NCBI GenBank assembly: GCA_029884035.1
Contig: JAOUIM010000046.1
Span: 1-13,681 of the forward strand
DNA from: Aquincola sp.
GTDB taxonomy: Bacteria > Pseudomonadota > Gammaproteobacteria > Burkholderiales > Burkholderiaceae_C
Direction of reading: 5' to 3'
DNA: 13,681 nucleotides
In this document: piece after piece, positions 6,866 to 13,545 of the stretch
Numbering within the stretch: position 1 is the first letter of the stretch
How the letters are laid out: each line of letters starts with the position of its first letter
Translations under genes and position numbers: made by a program
The notes under the pieces: generated by a model
Database searches by the model: none
Told to the model about the DNA's origin: nothing
Seen by the model: the letters and a program-made list of their open reading frames with translations, nothing else

Positions 6866-6892
6866 ACGTGCGCAGGCGGTCGAAGCCAGCGC

Positions 6893-7630
6893 TCAGCGCG
6901 CGCGCCGGCTGAACAGCCAGCTCATCACCCCCGGATCGGCCGAAGGATGGGCGCGGCTCGCGATCAGGTTCGACGAGAGGTAAAGCGCGTTGACCAGTCG
7001 GGCGGCCCGCTCTTCGCTCATGCCGGGCAGCGCCGAGATCCTGCGCAGCGGGGCCGACTGCTCGCGCATGCGCTTGATCGTCGGTCCAAGCGCACCCGGC
7101 GTGGGCAGCGATTGCGTTGCCGGGTCGCGCAGGGCCCGGTACGTGGCCGCGCCGGCGATTTCGTGCAGGAGATCGGCGCGCGGCCCGTCGAGCGCCAGAC
7201 GCCACAGCGCCGGCGTCAACGGGTGATAGGACTCGCCGGCGGCGACGCGGTCATGCATCCAGTGCCCGGGCGGCCGCACACCGGGCGGCTCGATCTCGAG
7301 CGTCTGCAGGAGGGATAACTCTCGCCGCGTGGCGAGCAGCAGGCTGCACGGCGAGTGATAGACCATCTGCTCGGGAAACAGCGTCACCGGCCAGACGCGG
7401 TCTCCACACTGCAGGTAGATCAGCGCCGGCTCTTTCAGGCGCAGGATCGCGGCGACGGCCTCGAGCGCATCGGCGCTATCGCGCCTGCGCTCCAGCAACC
7501 GTAGTTCCGCCTGCATCGTGCTCGACAGTTGCGTCTGTCGCTGAAGCCTAGCGTGCGACGACGACGCAGCGTGACGCATCTCGTCGAACTCACTGAGTGG
7601 CCAGAGGGCGGACGTCTCAATCTCGGGCAT
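6893..7630 (-). CDS. Hypothetical protein, 245 residues, downstream of argG
   Basis: I do not recognise the family with confidence. ATG 7630 is preceded by AAGGA six bases upstream, and the product is 245 residues with no signal peptide or membrane segment. An N-terminal helical stretch (residues 20-60, rich in Arg, Gln and Leu, coiled-coil-like) leads to a central segment LIYLQCGDRVWPVTLFPEQMVYHSP. It is followed by ALWRLALDGPRADLLHEI and a C-terminal helical part ending LPGMSEERAARLVNALYLSSNLIASRAHP. The last two resemble small helical or winged-helix modules, which is an impression only. It lies 140 bases downstream of argG on the same strand and may be read from the same transcript. A longer open frame continues into argG but is only a shadow of that gene. 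Confidence 0.7.
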   Translation of the reverse strand: MPEIETSALWPLSEFDEMRHAASSSHARLQRQTQLSSTMQAELRLLERRRDSADALEAVAAILRLKEPALIYLQCGDRVWPVTLFPEQMVYHSPCSLLLATRRELSLLQTLEIEPPGVRPPGHWMHDRVAAGESYHPLTPALWRLALDGPRADLLHEIAGAATYRALRDPATQSLPTPGALGPTIKRMREQSAPLRRISALPGMSEERAARLVNALYLSSNLIASRAHPSADPGVMSWLFSRRAR

Positions 7631-7770
7631 GCTGATCCTTGCAGGCAGGAAGGCAGGGAGTGTAGGCAGGTGCGGCTCGCAAGGTGCTGCCAGGAGCAAC
7701 AGGTTGAAACTTGCCTGTCGTGTTGCCGTTCCCGCGCCGCGCCCGGCCCGATGGCACGACCTCCGGTGCT

Positions 7771-9117
7771 TCAGTCTGACAGCTTGTCGGTGATTCCGAG
7801 CAATGGCAGGGTGCCTTCGCCCGCACCGCCCAGCAGGCCGGCGCGCGAGTACACGCCCAGCTTGTCGCGTGTGTCGTCGATGTCCAGGTTGCGCATCGAG
7901 AGCTGGCCGATGCGGTCGGCGGCGGTGAACGCGCCAACGCCACTTTCCATCGTCAGGCGCTCCGGGTGGTAGGTGAGGTTGGGGCTCTCGGTGTTCATGA
8001 TCGTGTAGTCGTTGCCACGCCGCAGCTCGAGCGTCACTTCGCCGGTGACCGCGCGCGCCACCCAGCGCTGCGCCGTCTCGCGCAGCATCAGCGCCTGCGG
8101 GTCGAACCAGCGGCCGTGGTACAGCAGCTTGCCCAGGCGGCGGCCGTTGGCGCGGTACTGCTCGATCGTGTCCTCGTTGTGGATGCCGGTGACCAGGCGC
8201 TCGTAGGCGATGTGCAGCAGCGCCATGCCAGGGGCCTCGTAGATGCCGCGGCTCTTGGCCTCGATGATGCGGTTCTCGATCTGGTCGCACATGCCCAGGC
8301 CGTGGCGGCCGCCGATGCGGTTGGCTTCCTCAAACAGGGCGACGGCGTTGGCGAAGGTCTGGCCGTTGAGTGCAACGGGCACGCCTTCTTCGAAGCGCAC
8401 CGACACGGTCTCGGCTTTCACTGCCACGTCGTCGCGCCAGAACGCCACCCCCATGATCGGCTTGACGATGTGCATGCCGGCGTTGAGGAACTCGAGATCC
8501 TTGGCCTCGTGCGTGGCGCCGAGCATGTTCGAGTCGGTCGAGTACGCCTTCTCGACGCTCATCTTGTAGTCGAAGCCGTTGGCGATCAGGAACTCGCTCA
8601 TCTCCTTGCGGCCGCCGAGTTCGTCGATGAAGGTCTGGTCGAGCCAGGGCTTGTAGATGCGCAGCTTCGGGTTGGCGAGCAGGCCGTAGCGGTAGAAGCG
8701 CTCGATGTCGTTGCCCTTGTAGGTGCTGCCGTCGCCCCAGATGTCGACGCCGTCCTCGCGCATCGCGATCACGAGCGCGGTGCCGGTGACGGCGCGGCCG
8801 AGCGGCGTGGTGTTGAAGTAGGTCGCTCCCCCCGTGCTGATGTGGAACGCGCCGGACTGGATGGCGGCGATGCCTTCGGCGACGAGCTGCGGCCGGCAGT
8901 CGATCAGGCGCGCGATGTCGGCACCATAGGCTTTCGCTTTTCGAGGAATCTCGTCGTAGTCGCTCTCGTCGGGCTGGCCGAGGTGCGCGGTGTAGGCGCA
9001 GGGGACGGCGCCCTTCTTGCGCATCCACAGCACTGCGGCGCTGGTGTCGAGGCCGCCGGAGAAGGCGATGCCGACGCGTTCACCGGCAGGAAGTGATTGG
9101 AGGATGTGGGCGGGCAT
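7771..9117 (-). CDS. argG: Argininosuccinate synthase
   Basis: A 448-residue cytosolic enzyme that joins citrulline and aspartate using ATP, the penultimate step of arginine synthesis. The ATP pyrophosphatase loop AFSGGLDTS is at residues 18-26. Further landmarks are YTAHLGQPDESDYDEIPRKA, HISTGGATYFNTTPLGRAVTGT and DGSTYKGNDIERFYRYG. Length and sequence match the longer E. coli-type ArgG rather than the shorter (about 400-residue) type. It begins 24 bases after the fumarase stop codon, on the same strand. The pair is probably an operon, linked through fumarate, which the next arginine step releases. No strong ribosome binding site is seen before ATG 9117, so coupling to fumarase translation is possible. 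Confidence 0.96.
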   Translation of the reverse strand: MPAHILQSLPAGERVGIAFSGGLDTSAAVLWMRKKGAVPCAYTAHLGQPDESDYDEIPRKAKAYGADIARLIDCRPQLVAEGIAAIQSGAFHISTGGATYFNTTPLGRAVTGTALVIAMREDGVDIWGDGSTYKGNDIERFYRYGLLANPKLRIYKPWLDQTFIDELGGRKEMSEFLIANGFDYKMSVEKAYSTDSNMLGATHEAKDLEFLNAGMHIVKPIMGVAFWRDDVAVKAETVSVRFEEGVPVALNGQTFANAVALFEEANRIGGRHGLGMCDQIENRIIEAKSRGIYEAPGMALLHIAYERLVTGIHNEDTIEQYRANGRRLGKLLYHGRWFDPQALMLRETAQRWVARAVTGEVTLELRRGNDYTIMNTESPNLTYHPERLTMESGVGAFTAADRIGQLSMRNLDIDDTRDKLGVYSRAGLLGGAGEGTLPLLGITDKLSD

Positions 9118-9141
9118 GGGATTGATCTGGGATTCAACCGA

Positions 9142-10671
9142 TCAGGCGAAGGTGACCGGGATCTTCCCGATTTTGGCTTGCCACTCGCGCGGCCCGGTCT
9201 GGTGCACGCTGGTGCCGTCGGAACTGACCGCCACCGTGACCGGCATGTCCTTGACGTCGAACTCGTAGATCGCTTCCATGCCCAGGTCGGCGAAGCCGAC
9301 GACCTTGGCGCCCTTGATCGCCTTGGAGACCAGGTAGGCCGCGCCGCCGACGGCCATCAGGTAGGCGCTCTTGTGTTTCTTGATCGCCTCGATCGCCACC
9401 GGCCCGCGCTCGGCCTTGCCGATCATCGCAATCAAACCGGTCTGCGCCAGCATCATCTCGGTGAACTTGTCCATGCGCGTCGCAGTGGTCGGGCCGGCGG
9501 GGCCCATCACCTCGTCGCGCACCGGATCGACCGGGCCGACGTAGTAGATGACCCGGTTGGTGAATTCGACCGGCAGCTTGTCGCCCTTGGCCAGCAGGTC
9601 CTGGATGCGCTTGTGCGCCGCGTCGCGGCCGGTGAGCATCTTGCCGGACAAGAGCAGTGTGTCGCCGGGCTTCCAGCTGGCGACCTCGGTCTTGGTCAGC
9701 TTGTTCAGATCGACGCGTCTGCTCTTGTTGTAGTCGGGCTGCCAGTGCACGTCCGGCCAGAGGTCGAGGCTTGCCGGCTCCAGGTAGGCTGGACCCGAGC
9801 CGTTCATCACCACATGCGCGTGTCGTGTCGCGGCGCAGTTGGGGATCATCGCCACCGCCTTGCCCACAGCGTGCGTCGGCCAGGTCTTGATCTTGACGTC
9901 GAGCACGGTGGTCAGCCCGCCCAGGCCCTGCGCGCCGATGCCCAGTGCGTTGACCCTGTCGCAGAGTTCGACGCGCAGCTTTTCTTCGTCGGTCTTCGGG
10001 CCGCGCTGCTTCAATTCGAACATGTCGATGTCTTCCATCAGCGCTTCCTTGGCCATCGCCATCGCCTTTTCGGCCGTACCGCCGACGCCGATACCGAGCA
10101 TGCCCGGCGGGCACCAGCCGGCGCCCATGGTCGGCACGGTCTCGAGCACCCAGTCGACCAACGAGTCGCTGGCCTTCAACATCTTGAAGTTGCTCTTCAT
10201 CTCAGAGCCGCCGCCCTTGGCAGCGACGCCGACGCCGAGCTTGTCGCCGGGCACGACGGTGGTGGCCAGCACCGCGGGCGTGTTGTCCTTGGTGTTGGCG
10301 CGCGAGAACAGCGGGTCCTTCACGACCGAGGCGCGCAGCTTGTTGTCGGGATCGAGGTAGGCGCGGCGCACGCCTTCGTCCACCGCTTCCTGCAGGCCGC
10401 CGGGGCCGAAGCCTTCCCAGCGCACCTCCATCCCGACGTCGAGGAAAACGTTGACGATGCCGGTGTCCTGGCAGATCGGCCGCTTGCCTTCGGCGCACAT
10501 CTTGGAGTTGGTGAGGATCTGCGCGATCGCATCCTTGGCCGCGGGGCCTTGCTCCGCCGCATAGGCGCGCGCCAGGTGCGCGATGTAGTCGGCCGGGTGG
10601 TAGTAGCTGATGTACTGCAGCGCGGCGCGCACGGTTTCGATCAGGTCGTCGCGGCGGATGGTGGTGGGCAT
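9142..10671 (-). CDS. fumA: Class I (iron-sulfur) fumarate hydratase
   Basis: A 509-residue single-chain class I fumarase, which interconverts fumarate and malate in the citric acid cycle using an oxygen-sensitive [4Fe-4S] cluster. Three cysteines occur in the expected contexts: Cys67 in ICQDTG, Cys187 in GWCPPG and Cys279 in IPNCAATRH. These correspond in order to the cluster ligands of E. coli FumA. The alpha and beta domains are fused, as in FumA/FumB, rather than split in two genes. The C-terminal part carries VGPVDPVRDEVMGPAGPTTATRMDKF. It is the first gene of the leftward set and precedes argG. The start ATG 10671 lacks a clear ribosome binding site, and no convincing promoter was found upstream. 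The symbol fumA denotes the class, since several symbols are in use. Confidence 0.95.
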   Translation of the reverse strand: MPTTIRRDDLIETVRAALQYISYYHPADYIAHLARAYAAEQGPAAKDAIAQILTNSKMCAEGKRPICQDTGIVNVFLDVGMEVRWEGFGPGGLQEAVDEGVRRAYLDPDNKLRASVVKDPLFSRANTKDNTPAVLATTVVPGDKLGVGVAAKGGGSEMKSNFKMLKASDSLVDWVLETVPTMGAGWCPPGMLGIGVGGTAEKAMAMAKEALMEDIDMFELKQRGPKTDEEKLRVELCDRVNALGIGAQGLGGLTTVLDVKIKTWPTHAVGKAVAMIPNCAATRHAHVVMNGSGPAYLEPASLDLWPDVHWQPDYNKSRRVDLNKLTKTEVASWKPGDTLLLSGKMLTGRDAAHKRIQDLLAKGDKLPVEFTNRVIYYVGPVDPVRDEVMGPAGPTTATRMDKFTEMMLAQTGLIAMIGKAERGPVAIEAIKKHKSAYLMAVGGAAYLVSKAIKGAKVVGFADLGMEAIYEFDVKDMPVTVAVSSDGTSVHQTGPREWQAKIGKIPVTFA

Positions 10672-10896
10672 GACGGTCTAGATGTCTGGGTGGTGACACG
10701 CGAATTGTGCAGCCGCCGCGATGGGATCGAGTTGACCTGGGCCGCATCTCCGATCGCAGGGCGCCGACTCGGTCGCTTTGTCGGGCTGCGCTGGCGGCAC
10801 CAAGCCCCAGGGGCCATGGACCCGATCAACCGATTCGGCCTGTGGCGCGTTAGGAGGGCGCTGCGGCGATGCCGCGCTTCAATGAAGGATCGATCC

Positions 10897-11367
10897 ATGC
10901 AACGTGCTTTGCGCCTGTTTGTGCCTGCCATGACCCTGTCGCTGCTCGCGGCGTGCGCCAGCCCGGTGGCCCGCAACGAGCCGGTTTACGGCGGCTCGCG
11001 CTCGGGTTCATCGTCGTCCTATGCGGGCGTGGCCTATGGCCAGGTGCGCAGCATCGAATCCGTCGGCGCCTTGCAGGACCAGCCGCAAGGTGCTGGCGCC
11101 GTGGCCGGCGGCATCATCGGGGCGGTGGTCGGCCGCCAGTTCGCCGACAGCCATCACGGCCGCAACGTCGGCACGGTGGTCGGCGCGGTTGGTGGCGCGG
11201 TGATCGGCAATGAGATCGAGAAGAACGCGCGGCGCGACTCGGCGGGCGTGCGCATCGTCGTGCAGCTCGAGCAGGGGGGCACGCGCAGCTTCGAGTTCAA
11301 GAGCGCGGGCGACCTGCGCGTGGGCGATCGCGTTCGCGTCGAGGGCAACCAGCTCTACCGGCTGTAG
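10897..11367 (+). CDS. Glycine-zipper outer-membrane lipoprotein (SlyB/Pcp-like)
   Basis: A 156-residue lipoprotein. The signal peptide ends in a lipobox Leu17-Ala-Ala-Cys20 with Ala at +2, so outer-membrane anchoring is expected. After a Ser/Gly-rich linker comes a glycine-zipper two-helix domain at about residues 66-105 (GAVAGGIIGAVVGRQFAD, then GTVVGAVGGAVIGNEIEK). A beta-rich tail follows (VRIVVQLEQGGTRSFEFKS, VGDRVRVEGNQLYRL). The architecture is that of SlyB/Pcp/17 kDa surface-antigen proteins, which support envelope integrity. AAGGA seven bases before ATG 10897 supports this start, and an ATG at 10882 is five codons upstream in frame. The 225-base gap before it, back to the divergent fumarase start, holds no gene I can see. 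Confidence 0.88.
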   Translation: MQRALRLFVPAMTLSLLAACASPVARNEPVYGGSRSGSSSSYAGVAYGQVRSIESVGALQDQPQGAGAVAGGIIGAVVGRQFADSHHGRNVGTVVGAVGGAVIGNEIEKNARRDSAGVRIVVQLEQGGTRSFEFKSAGDLRVGDRVRVEGNQLYRL

Positions 11368-11370
11368 AAT
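11365..11370 (+). promoter_or_regulatory. Candidate -10 element of the thrS leader promoter
   Basis: TAGAAT matches the TATAAT consensus at five of six bases and would start transcription near 11377, about 30 bases before the leader ATG. The hexamer includes the stop codon of the lipoprotein gene. No convincing -35 hexamer lies 16-18 bases upstream, so the call is weak. The leader may instead be read through from the lipoprotein gene. Confidence 0.35.
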
Positions 11371-11407
11371 TGTCGGCAACATTCCAACCAGCAAGGGCGA
11401 GAAAGGC

Positions 11408-11446
11408 ATGTGGGTTGTGACACCGCGAACTACCAGCACCGCATAG
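11408..11446 (+). CDS. thrS leader peptide, threonine-rich, 12 residues
   Basis: ATG 11408 to TAG 11444-11446 encodes MWVVTPRTTSTA. Four of twelve residues are threonine, using ACA, ACT, ACC and ACC, with three of them in the last five codons (ACT-ACC-AGC-ACC). Purine-rich sequence (AAGGG at 11393-11397 and GAAAGG just before the ATG) can serve as ribosome binding site. The frame is far too short to be an ordinary gene. It lies upstream of an intrinsic terminator that in turn sits directly before thrS, as in amino-acid biosynthetic and tRNA-synthetase attenuators such as E. coli pheST. The peptide itself would have no function. Its translation would sense charged tRNA-Thr. Confidence 0.8.
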   Translation: MWVVTPRTTSTA

Positions 11447-11524
11447 GTGTCGTCGCTCGCGCTCGTCTGCCACCGATCCTTTTCCCTTCCTGCTGATCCC
11501 AAAGCGCGGCCTGGTCCGCGCTTT
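11424..11524 (+). promoter_or_regulatory. thrS transcription attenuator: alternative RNA pairings
   Basis: Four segments can pair alternatively. Segment 1 (CGCGA, 11424-11428) lies inside the leader frame. Segment 2 (TCGCGCT, 11457-11463) can pair either with segment 1 through TCGCG, or with segment 3 (AGCGCGG, 11503-11509) through six pairs plus a wobble. Segment 3 otherwise forms the terminator stem with segment 4 (11516-11524). If ribosomes stall at the threonine codons (11429-11440), segment 1 is masked. Segment 2 can then capture segment 3, and thrS is transcribed. If they reach the stop codon, segment 2 is covered or paired and the terminator forms. The 1:2 and 2:3 stems are short, so exact pairings are inference, while the overall logic is well supported. 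Confidence 0.65.
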
Positions 11525-11527
11525 TTT
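11501..11527 (+). terminator. Intrinsic terminator (attenuator) in front of thrS
   Basis: AAAGCGCGG (11501-11509), loop CCTGGT, CCGCGCTTT (11516-11524) form a perfect 9-base stem, and the sequence continues as an uninterrupted run of six T to 11527. It ends only nine bases before the thrS ribosome binding site, so it would abort thrS messages unless prevented. It could also end transcripts of the upstream lipoprotein gene. Confidence 0.9.
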
Positions 11528-11547
11528 GTTTCCCCGGAGTGATTGCC

Positions 11548-13455
11548 ATGATCTCGATCCAATTGCCCGACGGCTCGAAGCGCCAGTACCCGGCGCCGCT
11601 GACGGTGGCCGAAGTGGCGTCTTCGATCGGCGCCGGTCTGGCCAAGGCGGCGCTGGCCGGCCGCGTCGACGGCAGGCTCGTCGACACGCGCCACGTCGTC
11701 GATCGCGACGCGACGCTGGCCATCGTCACCGACAAGGATGCCGATGGGCTGGAGCTGCTGCGCCACTCGACGGCGCACCTGCTGGCCTACGCGGTCAAGG
11801 AACTGTTCCCCGACGCGCAGGTGACGATCGGGCCGGTGATCGAGAACGGCTTCTACTACGACTTCTCATACAAGCGGCCGTTCACGCCCGAAGACCTTGT
11901 GGCGATCGAAAAGCGCATGGGCGAACTCGCGGCGAAGAACGAACCGGTCACGCGCCGCGTGCTCCCGCGCGACGAGGCCGTCGCCTACTTCAAGTCGCTC
12001 GGCGAGCACTACAAGGCCGAAATCATCGCCAGCATCCCGGCCGGCGAAGACGTGTCGCTGTATCGCGAGGGCGCTTTCGAGGACCTGTGCCGCGGACCGC
12101 ACGTGCCGAGCACGGGCCGCCTGAAGCACTTCAAGTTGATGAAGGTCGCTGGCGCCTACTGGCGCGGCGACCACCGCAACGAGATGCTTCAGCGCATCTA
12201 TGGCACGGCCTGGGCGACGAAGGAAGAACTGCAGCAGTACCTGACGATGCTCGAGGAGGCCGAGCGCCGCGACCACCGCAAGCTCGGCCGCGAGCTCGAC
12301 CTGTTCCACCTCGACGAGCACAGCCCCGGCACGGTGTTCTGGCACCCGAAAGGCTGGACAGTGTGGCAGGAGGTCGAGCAGTACATGCGCCGGGTGTACC
12401 GCGACAACGGTTATCAGGAGGTCAAGGGTCCTCAGATCCTCGACCAGGGCCTGTGGGAACTGACGGGCCACTGGGACAAATACCGCGAAAACATGTTCAC
12501 GACGGAGAGCGAGAAGCGGCACTACGCGCTCAAACCGATGAACTGCCCCGGCCACATCCTGATCTTCAAGCAGGGCATCAAGAGTTACCGCGATCTGCCG
12601 CTGCGCTATGGCGAGTTCGGCCAGTGCCATCGCAACGAACCCACGGGCGGGCTGCACGGCATCATGCGGGTGCGTGGTTTCACACAGGACGACGGCCATA
12701 TCTTCTGCACGGAAGAGATGATCCTGCCCGAGTGTGTGGCCTACACGGCGCTGCTGCAGAAGGTCTACGCAGATTTCGGCTTCACCGACATCCTCTACAA
12801 GGTGGCCACGCGGCCGGACAAGCGCATCGGGTCGGACGAGGTGTGGGACAAGGCCGAGCATGCGCTGATGGAGAGTCTGCGTCGCTCGGGCGTCGATTTC
12901 GTCACTTCCCCGGGCGACGGCGCCTTCTACGGGCCGAAGATCGAGTACACGCTCAAGGACGCGCTGGGGCGCCAGTGGCAGTGCGGCACGATGCAGGTCG
13001 ATTTTTCGATGGCGGCACTGCTGTCAGCCGAATACGTGACCGAGTCCGGCGAGCGCCGACCTCCGGTCATGCTGCACCGGGCGATCGTCGGCAGCCTGGA
13101 GCGCTTCATCGGGATCCTGATCGAGCAACATGCCGGGGCGCTCCCCGCCTGGCTCGCTCCGGTGCAGGCGGTGGTGGCCTCGATCACCGAAGGTCAGGGC
13201 GACTACGCCCGGGAGGTGGCGAAAACGCTTCAAAAACAAGGAGTTAGAGCGCAGGTTGATTTGCGGAACGAGAAAATCACGTATAAAATCCGCGAGCATT
13301 CGTTGCAGAAGGTTCCGTACATCCTTGTCGTGGGCGACAAGGAGAAGGCCAGCGGGACCGTTGCCGTTCGCGCCCGGGGCAACCAAGACCTCGGTGTGAT
13401 GCCCCTCGACTCCTTCGTCCAGAAGATCGGGGAAGTCATCCGCACCAAGGTGTGA
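11548..13455 (+). CDS. thrS: Threonyl-tRNA synthetase
   Basis: A 635-residue class II aminoacyl-tRNA synthetase that charges tRNA-Thr. An N-terminal TGS domain occupies residues 1-62 (ISIQLPDGSKRQYPAPLTVAEVA). It is followed by the editing domain, with HSTAHLLAYAVKELFP and the CRGPHVPSTG motif. The catalytic core binds zinc through Cys333 (MNCPGH), His384 (DDGHIFC) and His510 (MLHRAIVGSLERF). These sit one position before the E. coli Cys334/His385/His511. The C-terminal anticodon-binding domain spans roughly the last 110 residues. ATG 11548 is chosen because GGAG lies eight bases upstream. A GTG at 11539 is in frame but overlaps that site. The gene follows a threonine-codon attenuator and precedes infC. 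Codons near 13215-13300 are unusually AT-rich. Confidence 0.97.
   Translation: MISIQLPDGSKRQYPAPLTVAEVASSIGAGLAKAALAGRVDGRLVDTRHVVDRDATLAIVTDKDADGLELLRHSTAHLLAYAVKELFPDAQVTIGPVIENGFYYDFSYKRPFTPEDLVAIEKRMGELAAKNEPVTRRVLPRDEAVAYFKSLGEHYKAEIIASIPAGEDVSLYREGAFEDLCRGPHVPSTGRLKHFKLMKVAGAYWRGDHRNEMLQRIYGTAWATKEELQQYLTMLEEAERRDHRKLGRELDLFHLDEHSPGTVFWHPKGWTVWQEVEQYMRRVYRDNGYQEVKGPQILDQGLWELTGHWDKYRENMFTTESEKRHYALKPMNCPGHILIFKQGIKSYRDLPLRYGEFGQCHRNEPTGGLHGIMRVRGFTQDDGHIFCTEEMILPECVAYTALLQKVYADFGFTDILYKVATRPDKRIGSDEVWDKAEHALMESLRRSGVDFVTSPGDGAFYGPKIEYTLKDALGRQWQCGTMQVDFSMAALLSAEYVTESGERRPPVMLHRAIVGSLERFIGILIEQHAGALPAWLAPVQAVVASITEGQGDYAREVAKTLQKQGVRAQVDLRNEKITYKIREHSLQKVPYILVVGDKEKASGTVAVRARGNQDLGVMPLDSFVQKIGEVIRTKV
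13261..13289 (+). promoter_or_regulatory. Candidate promoter inside the 3' part of thrS, for infC
   Basis: TTGCGG (13261-13266) and TAAAAT (13284-13289) are separated by 17 bases, within an AT-rich patch of an otherwise GC-rich gene. TAAAAT matches the -10 consensus at five of six bases, while the -35 match is only three of six. Transcription would start near 13296, giving infC a leader of about 250 bases. E. coli is known to have infC promoters inside thrS, which makes this placement credible. Function here is inferred. Confidence 0.45.
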
Positions 13456-13456
13456 A

Positions 13457-13476
13457 AGAGGCCCGACAAGGTCTCT
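13457..13476 (+). other. Hairpin directly after the thrS stop codon
   Basis: AGAGGCC (13457-13463), loop CGACAA, GGTCTCT (13470-13476) form a 7-base stem with one G-U pair. A U-rich stretch (13495-13507) follows only about 20 bases later, so this is not a standard terminator. It may stabilise or separate the thrS and infC parts of the message. Confidence 0.3.
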
Positions 13477-13545
13477 GGGGGAGTCCAGGCGCGTTTCATT
13501 TTTTGTTCGGGCGCTTGGCCTTGCGTCCGTGAAGAGGCTGCCACC

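Noticed and set aside
7635..7672. GGCAGG-like short repeats after argG, considered as a tandem repeat
   Set aside because: The copies are imperfect, few and irregularly spaced. Nothing distinguishes them from local composition.
7631..8290. N-terminal extension of the hypothetical gene into argG
   Set aside because: The extension overlaps argG in another frame and reads as biased Arg/Pro/His sequence. The ATG at 7630 has a good ribosome binding site.
7966..9096. 376-residue plus-strand open frame opposite argG
   Set aside because: Antisense shadow of a firmly identified gene. Composition is biased and there is no ribosome binding site or recognisable motif.
9097..10896. Very long plus-strand open frame opposite the fumarase gene, joined in frame to the lipoprotein gene
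   Set aside because: It is the mirror of the fumarase codons in GC-rich DNA and is rich in Arg, His, Asp and Val with no domain. Only the part from 10897, with signal peptide and ribosome binding site, is a gene.
10672..10896. Search for an RNA gene or promoter in the fumarase/lipoprotein divergent gap
   Set aside because: Only a 5-base stem (GCGGC-GAT-GCCGC near 10863-10875) and no convincing -10/-35 pair on either strand. Nothing could be supported.
11440..11547. T-box or E. coli-like tRNA-mimicking operator before thrS
   Set aside because: I see no T-box consensus or specifier loop, and the space between the terminator and the start is too short for a tRNA-like operator. The leader peptide explains the region better.
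11866..12861. 331-residue minus-strand open frame inside thrS
   Set aside because: Antisense shadow of thrS, whose zinc and catalytic motifs are intact on the plus strand.
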